Below are positions 59,256 through 64,000 of a stretch of 64,000 nucleotides of DNA, piece by piece; the stretch's first letter is position 1, and every line of letters starts with the position of its first letter. The DNA comes from JAAYTY01 sp964569245 (GTDB lineage: Bacteria > Fermentibacterota > Fermentibacteria > Fermentibacterales > Fermentibacteraceae): the NCBI GenBank assembly GCA_964569245.1, contig CAZMTK010000003.1, positions 178,702 to 242,701 of the forward strand, read 5' to 3'. The translations under genes and the position numbers were made by a program. The notes beneath the pieces were generated by a model that worked only from the letters and a program-made list of their open reading frames with translations, had not been told where the DNA came from and searched no databases.

Positions 59256-62231
59256 TCACTCGGGCTTCAATATCACTCCCCTGCCGGTGCGGCCGTCCAC
59301 CACGACCCGCAGGGGGCTCCCGGTCCTCACCGCCCTTGTGTGCTCCGTCTCGAATGAGTGCGGAAGGCTGGCCAGCCAGTCCCAGTCCATTCTGTGCCCT
59401 GTCCTGCCGTGGGTGACGGTGAAGTACGGGATCCTGAGCGAAGTCATGTTCTGGAAGAAATGCGAGCCCTGGGAAGGGTCGGGGTTCATTCCGGGAAGGC
59501 CGGCCTCGACTATCGCCCTTACAGCCGATATCGCGCTCCAGTTCACGGGTATGCCCAGCCAGGGGTCCGACGATCCCCATCTCCCCGGTCCTGCGAGGAG
59601 GTACTTCCTGCCGTCACGGGCCAGACTCGCGTTCACCCCGTCTATTTCGCGGGCGATCTGCCGGGTGAGCGCGGCGTCGAACGCCTCGGGCTTCACGTAC
59701 AGGATGTCGGCGATCTCGGTAACTCCGTTGCCCAGCACCTGGTCGCTTGCACAGAGGATCCTCTCGGCGGGAACCTCTTCCAGGTCCGTGACCGCGAGAT
59801 CGTCACCCGCCACCATGGGCCGCATCTGCAGGAGGAAGAACTCGGCGGGGAGGGCCCTCTCCCTGCCGAGATTCACCGCGAACTCCATCTCCACGGGGCA
59901 GTTCATCGCCCTCTGTCCCAGGGAGAGCAGGGTGCCGGTGATCTCGGCGAGCGGGAAGACCCCGTTCCTGAGAATGTGTCCGAAGTCTATCACCCGGGGG
60001 CCGCGCATCGTTATCCCCTCGTACACCGCCTCGTTCTCCGGAGAGTAGGTCGAGGCCGTCCAGTCGAGGACTCCGTCGAGCTCGGCGACGGCGAGGTCGG
60101 CGCTCGCCAGGAACTGGTCCTCGTAGTCGTCGAGGCCGAGCCCAGCGCCCGGCATCATGTTCACGCTCCAGAACGAGCGCTGGGAGTGCTTCAGCATGTC
60201 CGCGACCGTGCCGAACTGGGGCAGCACCCGGGGGTACTTCGGTGTGAACCTCACCGATACGCCCCCATCGACGATTGTCTTGCCCAGCCCTATGGCGACG
60301 TTCACAACGCCGTCCTCCGGGACCGCCTGCCCGGCGGGGTAGTAGTTGTACGAGCGGCCCACTCCCGAGAAGTGCGGGTAGAACCTCTCGCCGCGATCCA
60401 CTCCGACTACGGACTGGATCAGCGCGGCCATCCTCTCCTCCTCGACCCTGTGGCCGGTGGACTCGATGTAGGCGCGGGCCTGTCTGAGGTAGGTGGACGC
60501 GAAGACGAACTTGATGCCCAGAACGAGCTGCCTGAACCTCTCGTCGAAGGACGGGGCGTTGTTGGGAAGCATCTTCGTTGCGTATATGCCGGCGAAGGGC
60601 TGGTAGAGAGCGTCCTCCAGAAGGCTCGAGGAGCGCACCGCAAGCGGCGTGCGAATCTGCATCGCGAAGTCCCTCAGATCGCCGAGCAAGGTCGGGGGCA
60701 GGTCTGACTTCAGGAAGCGCCCGATTATCGTCAGGTCGCGCTCCTCCTGCAGGGCCGGCTCGAGAAGGCCGTTGGTCTCCACGAACTCCTCGAAAACTTC
60801 GGTAGTCAGGACCAGGGTCCTCGGGATCGCGATCTCCACGCCGGGGAAGGCCCCCTGGTCCAGGCTCGATGTTAGGATCCTGTCCATGAAGGCCAGCCCC
60901 CTGCCCTTGCCTCCTATGGAGCCCGAGCCGATCCGGCTGAACCTGGCATAGTCCTCGTAGAAGGCACGGCTGTAGGCCGGAACCGTGCCGCGGTTCGTGT
61001 CGCTCCTGAAGGCTCTGACGACGGCCGCCAGTTTCCCGCGGAACTCCTCCGGCGGCCCGGAGGGGGCGCCCAGGGCGTCGAGCCTGGAGGCGAGATCCAG
61101 CTCCGCATGCACCCTGAGCCACCTCTGCAGGCGGCCTTCCCCTGCACAGCGCAACACGGCATCGGCCGGCAGCTTCTCGAGGGCTACGTACAGCGCCTCT
61201 ACGTTCTCGATCGTCGAGACAACGGACCCGTCGGAGCCTCGGAACACGAGCGGACCGAATCCGAACCCCCCCGAGAGGCTCCTTCTGAGATCCTTCATCA
61301 GAGTGGGGGAATCCTTCGACAGCACCGTCACCCCCTCCATCTCGGGAGGAAGGGTCCCGGGCGGCTCGGATGTCTGCAGGATCACGGGAAGAGAGGGTTC
61401 GACGGCGCGCAGCCCCGCGATCAGCCGCAGCCCCGCCTCCCTCTCCATCCGCCCCTGCACGGGGAATGACATGTCGGTAACGACTCCGAGGAGGTTTCCC
61501 TGGAATCGTCCGGCCAGCTCCAGCGCCTCCTCGTATGATGTCGCGAGAAGAACCTTCGGCCTCGCCCGGGCTCTGAGGCTCCGCTGCGCGGGCGACAGTC
61601 CCTCTCTGGAGAGCACCCCCTCCATGAGCTCCTCCACCAGGGCTACCGACTCGAAGGCATATCGCGAGTAGAAGAACACGGAGTCCTCGACCAGGAGCAG
61701 GTTCTGCACCCGGCATGTCCTCGCGTCGTGGGCGGCGTTCCTCTCGTCTTCGACCAGCCGTACTATCCCGGGAACCACCCTTCCGTCCCCCTGCCAGACG
61801 AAGATCCGGTCAATGGAGTCAGGCGTGCGGAGGGCCATGAGCCTGTCCAGCTCAGGCGTGTTCCAGGCAAGGAGGACAACGGGGATGCCGGGCCTGGTCT
61901 CGCGAGCTCTGCGCGCGAACGTGGCGAGATCCATGTCGCCGAGGCGCATCACGCATATCACGAGATCGTGGGGGAACGAGGCCAGCTCGTCCAGCGCGGC
62001 GGATCCGCCCGACACCTGCCTTATCCCGGGCACGCCCGCCCCGCTTCCAGCGAAGCTGGACTGCATGAGGTCGTCCAGGCGGCCGTCCTCCTCGAGGATG
62101 AAGTGATCGTAGAGGCTCGAGACCAGGAGGATGCTGCGTATCCTGAACGGTGAGAGGGACTGGAGCAGAGTCGTGTAGGAAGTCTCGAGCCCGGGAGCCC
62201 GTTGGCGGCCGTGATCGAGGGGGCTGTTCAA
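59256..62231 (-). CDS. Receiver-PEP-synthase-N-terminal-domain protein
   Basis: A 991-residue protein. The TTG at 62231 is chosen because GGAGG lies eight bases upstream and the family-like sequence begins soon after. Residues about 30-165 form a degenerate receiver-like domain; about 177-320 is a second receiver with VEDSVFF, Asp253 (GVVTDMSFP), Thr287 and Lys306, so it looks phosphorylatable. From about 433 it is a PPDK_N ATP-grasp-like domain (SIGGKGRGLAFMD, RTPLAVRSSSLLEDA, MLKHSQRSFWSVN) and ends with GRWGSSDPWLGIPVNW and SQGSHFFQNMTS. The swivelling phosphohistidine domain and PEP-binding barrel of PEP synthase are absent. Related proteins occur in Bacteroidetes; function unknown. It is likely promoter-proximal in the run. 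Confidence 0.85.
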   Translation of the reverse strand: MNSPLDHGRQRAPGLETSYTTLLQSLSPFRIRSILLVSSLYDHFILEEDGRLDDLMQSSFAGSGAGVPGIRQVSGGSAALDELASFPHDLVICVMRLGDMDLATFARRARETRPGIPVVLLAWNTPELDRLMALRTPDSIDRIFVWQGDGRVVPGIVRLVEDERNAAHDARTCRVQNLLLVEDSVFFYSRYAFESVALVEELMEGVLSREGLSPAQRSLRARARPKVLLATSYEEALELAGRFQGNLLGVVTDMSFPVQGRMEREAGLRLIAGLRAVEPSLPVILQTSEPPGTLPPEMEGVTVLSKDSPTLMKDLRRSLSGGFGFGPLVFRGSDGSVVSTIENVEALYVALEKLPADAVLRCAGEGRLQRWLRVHAELDLASRLDALGAPSGPPEEFRGKLAAVVRAFRSDTNRGTVPAYSRAFYEDYARFSRIGSGSIGGKGRGLAFMDRILTSSLDQGAFPGVEIAIPRTLVLTTEVFEEFVETNGLLEPALQEERDLTIIGRFLKSDLPPTLLGDLRDFAMQIRTPLAVRSSSLLEDALYQPFAGIYATKMLPNNAPSFDERFRQLVLGIKFVFASTYLRQARAYIESTGHRVEEERMAALIQSVVGVDRGERFYPHFSGVGRSYNYYPAGQAVPEDGVVNVAIGLGKTIVDGGVSVRFTPKYPRVLPQFGTVADMLKHSQRSFWSVNMMPGAGLGLDDYEDQFLASADLAVAELDGVLDWTASTYSPENEAVYEGITMRGPRVIDFGHILRNGVFPLAEITGTLLSLGQRAMNCPVEMEFAVNLGRERALPAEFFLLQMRPMVAGDDLAVTDLEEVPAERILCASDQVLGNGVTEIADILYVKPEAFDAALTRQIAREIDGVNASLARDGRKYLLAGPGRWGSSDPWLGIPVNWSAISAVRAIVEAGLPGMNPDPSQGSHFFQNMTSLRIPYFTVTHGRTGHRMDWDWLASLPHSFETEHTRAVRTGSPLRVVVDGRTGRGVILKPE

Positions 62232-62248
62232 CCGGCAAGCCTCCAGTG

Positions 62249-62299
62249 AGCCGGCGCCGGGCGCCGGCTGCGCGAGCCCCTGCGGCGCGGCGCAGGGGC
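62249..62299 (-). promoter_or_regulatory. Two-hairpin leader of the PEP-synthase-like gene
   Basis: Two perfect GC hairpins stand side by side between the minus promoter and the TTG start. One pairs agccggcgcc with ggcgccggct (62249-62269, essentially a 9-bp stem with 3-base loop). The other pairs gcccctgcg with cgcaggggc around six bases (62276-62299). On the minus strand they lie in the 5' leader, with the promoter-distal one ending 17 bases before the start codon, next to GGAGG. They may modulate initiation or be a terminator/attenuator, though no T-run follows. Confidence 0.5.
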
Positions 62300-62328
62300 G
62301 GTCGGTGACCGAGCGGAAATGGCGTGAC

Positions 62329-62357
62329 AGAATACGCCCCTCGGCGCTCCCGGTCAA
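62329..62357 (-). promoter_or_regulatory. Promoter of the PEP-synthase-like / nfn / Stn run
   Basis: On the minus strand TTGACC (62352-62357), a 17-base spacer and TATTCT (62329-62334) form a good sigma-70-type promoter. Transcription would begin near 62322, giving a leader of about 90 bases that holds the two hairpins. Confidence 0.6.
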
Positions 62358-62391
62358 GGAATTCCGCGCCTTGCGGGGGTCGCGCGGCAGC

Positions 62392-62420
62392 TTGACGGCG
62401 GCATGGCCCGGAGATAGTCT
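62392..62420 (+). promoter_or_regulatory. Promoter of gdhA
   Basis: TTGACG (62392-62397), a 17-base spacer and TAGTCT (62415-62420), with the gdhA ATG 67 bases downstream. The -35 is five of six; the -10 is weaker. It points away from the minus-strand promoter 35 bases to the left. Confidence 0.5.
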
Positions 62421-62487
62421 TTGCCCTTCCAGTGCCGTGTCAGGCGTGGTTCCAGGTTGTCCCGAAACAGGGAGAGGAGAGTCGCCG

Positions 62488-63855
62488 ATGCTCAAGCTCC
62501 AGGAGACCATCAAGGTGTTCGAAGACGTGAAGAGGCGCGATCCCGGCCAGCCCGAGTTCCACCAGGCGGTGGTGGAGGTTCTCGAGTCGCTGGAGCCCGT
62601 GATCCAGAAGCGCCCCGACTACGTCAAGGCGCGAATTCTCGAGCGCATAGTGGAGCCCGAGCGCGTCATCATGTTCCGCGTCGCCTACGAGCGCGACAAC
62701 GGCGACATAGACATCCACAGGGGATACCGGATACAGGGTAACAGCGCCATCGGCCCCTACAAGGGCGGCTGCAGATTCCATCCCTCGGTCAACCTCAGCA
62801 TCCTGAAGTTCCTCGCATTCGAGCAGATTTTCAAGAACTCCCTGACGGGCATCCCCATGGGCGGCGCCAAGGGCGGGTCCGACTTCGATCCGAAGGGCAA
62901 GTCGGACCGCGAGGTGGAGCGCTTCTGCAAGGCCTTCATGACCGAGCTCTTCCGCCACATCGGCCCGAACACCGACGTTCCGGCCGGCGACATCGGCGTG
63001 GGCGCGAGGGAGATCGGCTACCTGTTCGGCGCCTGGAAGAAGATCACCGGAACATGGAACGGCGTACTGACCGGCAAGGGGCTCTCCTACGGCGGCAGCC
63101 TCATCCGTCCCGAGGCCACAGGGTACGGTTCGGTGTACTTCGCGGCGGAGATGCTCGCCACCAGGGGCGAGACGCTCGAGGGCAAGACCTGCCTTGTCTC
63201 CGGCTCGGGCAACGTCGCACAGTACACGGTCGAGAAGATCCTCGACCTCGGCGGCAAGCCCGTCACCCTCTCCGACTCCGACGGATGCATCTACGACGAG
63301 GCCGGCATCGACCGTGAGAAGCTCGCGTTCGTCATGGACCTCAAGAATGTCAGGCGCGGCCGCATCAAGGATTACGCTGACAAGTACAAGGGCGTCGTCT
63401 ACACGCCCGTCAGCGCCAACGCCGACCACAACCAGGTCTGGGACTACAAGGCCCAGTGCGCATTCCCCTCGGCAACCCAGAACGAGATCAATCCTGTCGA
63501 CGCCAGGAACCTGATCAAGAACGGCGTCTACTGCGTTTCCGAGGGCGCCAACATGCCCACCTGCATCGAGGGTGTCGAGCTCTTCCTCGAGAAGAAGATC
63601 CTCTACGGTCCCGGGAAGGCCGCCAACGCCGGCGGTGTCTCCACCAGCGGCCTCGAGATGGCGCAGAACGCCTGCTTCTCGAGCTGGAGCCGCGAGGAGG
63701 TCGATCGTCGCCTCCACGAGATAATGAAGAACATCCATGCCAGCGCCCTCGCGGCCAGCGAGGCCTACGGGAGCAAGGGCAACTACGTGCTCGGCGCCAA
63801 CGCGGCCGGGTTCGTGAAGGTCGCCGACGCCATGATGGCCCAGGGCATCTGGTAG
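62488..63855 (+). CDS. gdhA: NADP-type glutamate dehydrogenase
   Basis: A 455-residue hexameric-type glutamate dehydrogenase that interconverts 2-oxoglutarate plus ammonium and glutamate. Motifs: GPYKGGCRFHPSVN (substrate Lys), IPMGGAKGGSDFDPKGKSD (catalytic Lys), VPAGDIGVG, LVSGSGNVAQYTVEK (nucleotide fold) and SEGANMPT. The long 450-residue form with GGAKGG is usually NADP-dependent, though coenzyme choice is inference. The ATG at 62488 follows GGAGAGGAGA. It is divergent from the Nfn/Stn run, whose enzymes control the NADPH pool. Confidence 0.95.
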   Translation: MLKLQETIKVFEDVKRRDPGQPEFHQAVVEVLESLEPVIQKRPDYVKARILERIVEPERVIMFRVAYERDNGDIDIHRGYRIQGNSAIGPYKGGCRFHPSVNLSILKFLAFEQIFKNSLTGIPMGGAKGGSDFDPKGKSDREVERFCKAFMTELFRHIGPNTDVPAGDIGVGAREIGYLFGAWKKITGTWNGVLTGKGLSYGGSLIRPEATGYGSVYFAAEMLATRGETLEGKTCLVSGSGNVAQYTVEKILDLGGKPVTLSDSDGCIYDEAGIDREKLAFVMDLKNVRRGRIKDYADKYKGVVYTPVSANADHNQVWDYKAQCAFPSATQNEINPVDARNLIKNGVYCVSEGANMPTCIEGVELFLEKKILYGPGKAANAGGVSTSGLEMAQNACFSSWSREEVDRRLHEIMKNIHASALAASEAYGSKGNYVLGANAAGFVKVADAMMAQGIW

Positions 63856-63875
63856 CAAATCCCTGTCTGTGTCTG

Positions 63876-63899
63876 GGGGCGGCCTCCCGGGGCCGCCCC
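63876..63899 (+). terminator. GC-rich hairpin downstream of gdhA
   Basis: A perfect 9-bp stem (ggggcggcc / ggccgcccc) with a six-base loop begins 20 bases after the gdhA stop. Only TT follows, so it is a hairpin terminator with a poor T-run. Confidence 0.55.
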
Positions 63900-63901
63900 T
63901 T

Positions 63902-64000
63902 CAGTATCAGGTTGAAGATTGTTAAGAAACCAGCAACCGACAGGGCAAGCGTCAATTGTGGCGCTGGCTCTTGACCGCGATTAACATCCTGAGCTTCCCC
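63902..64000. other. Non-coding end of the window
   Basis: The last 99 bases hold no open frame and look somewhat richer in A and T than the genes. They are probably upstream sequence of a gene outside the window. No clear promoter is called. Confidence 0.4.

Noticed and set aside
62440..63858. 472-residue minus-strand frame opposite gdhA
   Set aside because: Shadow frame caused by strong codon bias; gdhA is unmistakable on the plus strand.
1..64000. CRISPR array, prophage or integrative element
   Set aside because: No regularly spaced direct repeats, no integrase, transposase, capsid or conjugation gene was seen; the only mobile-type sequence is the 333-bp element near 5.4 kb.

Overview
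The window is a gene-dense, GC-rich stretch of bacterial chromosome. Genes overlap tightly, many sharing ATGA or GTGA stop/start junctions, and most lie on the minus strand in long operon-like runs. I see no rRNA, CRISPR array, phage or plasmid functions. The gene content fits an anaerobic, fermentative bacterium of the Fibrobacteres-Chlorobi-Bacteroidetes neighbourhood: a PorX-type response regulator, a receiver/PEP-synthase-like protein, a DUF3098-like small membrane protein, NuoEF-type flavin-based electron-bifurcation modules and NfnAB. The combination of high GC and this content suggests a candidate phylum (for example a Fermentibacteria-like lineage) rather than a cultured Bacteroidetes, but that is a guess from gene content only.

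Layout. 1-6.2 kb: partial iron alcohol dehydrogenase, M42 peptidase, thiL, mtnP, rlmN, then an AT-rich 333-bp element with 32-bp terminal inverted repeats that supplies the last codons of rlmN. 6.2-16.5 kb: cobO, a multi-PAS hybrid kinase, a heterodimeric ABC exporter pair, and a pair of M16 peptidase-like proteins (one active-site, one not). 16.6-21 kb: a frame-disrupted secreted-protein gene, an MTA/SAH-deaminase-like amidohydrolase and priA. 21-28 kb (minus): a catalytically dead isoprenyl-diphosphate-synthase-like protein, cdaA (c-di-AMP), folP, folE, ftsH, hpt and tilS, preceded by a CAU-anticodon tRNA with its own promoter and terminator. 28-30 kb: an unassigned protein with an ACT-like segment and tRNA-Val. 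30-39 kb (minus): a lipoprotein with a formylglycine-generating-enzyme-like fold, a small membrane protein, folC, a RimI-purine nucleoside phosphorylase fusion, tsaB, tsaE, porX-like regulator, a membrane kinase with a Cys4 motif, and a LarA-like racemase. 39-46 kb: a Tim44/zinc-ribbon/TerB-like membrane protein, an S10 carboxypeptidase without signal peptide, a membrane glycosyltransferase, exonuclease III and an unknown secreted protein.

46-62.2 kb is one minus-strand run and the most interesting part: a receiver plus PEP-synthase-like protein, NfnA, NfnB, a response regulator with two Lrp-type ligand-binding-like domains, a NuoE-like protein, a NuoF-like protein, a 1227-residue protein fusing a 2Fe-2S domain, an NfnB/GltD-like flavoprotein and a NuoG/molybdopterin-oxidoreductase-like domain, a small Cys-rich protein, a histidine kinase and an NtrC-like regulator with damaged ATPase motifs. 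The NuoE/NuoF/fusion trio has the composition described for Stn (Sporomusa-type) electron-bifurcating transhydrogenase, so this organism appears to carry both the Nfn-type and an Stn-type NADH/NADPH/ferredoxin transhydrogenase in one operon with dedicated regulators. Divergent from it is an NADP-type glutamate dehydrogenase gene, a large NADPH consumer or producer, with face-to-face consensus-like promoters and a two-hairpin leader between them.
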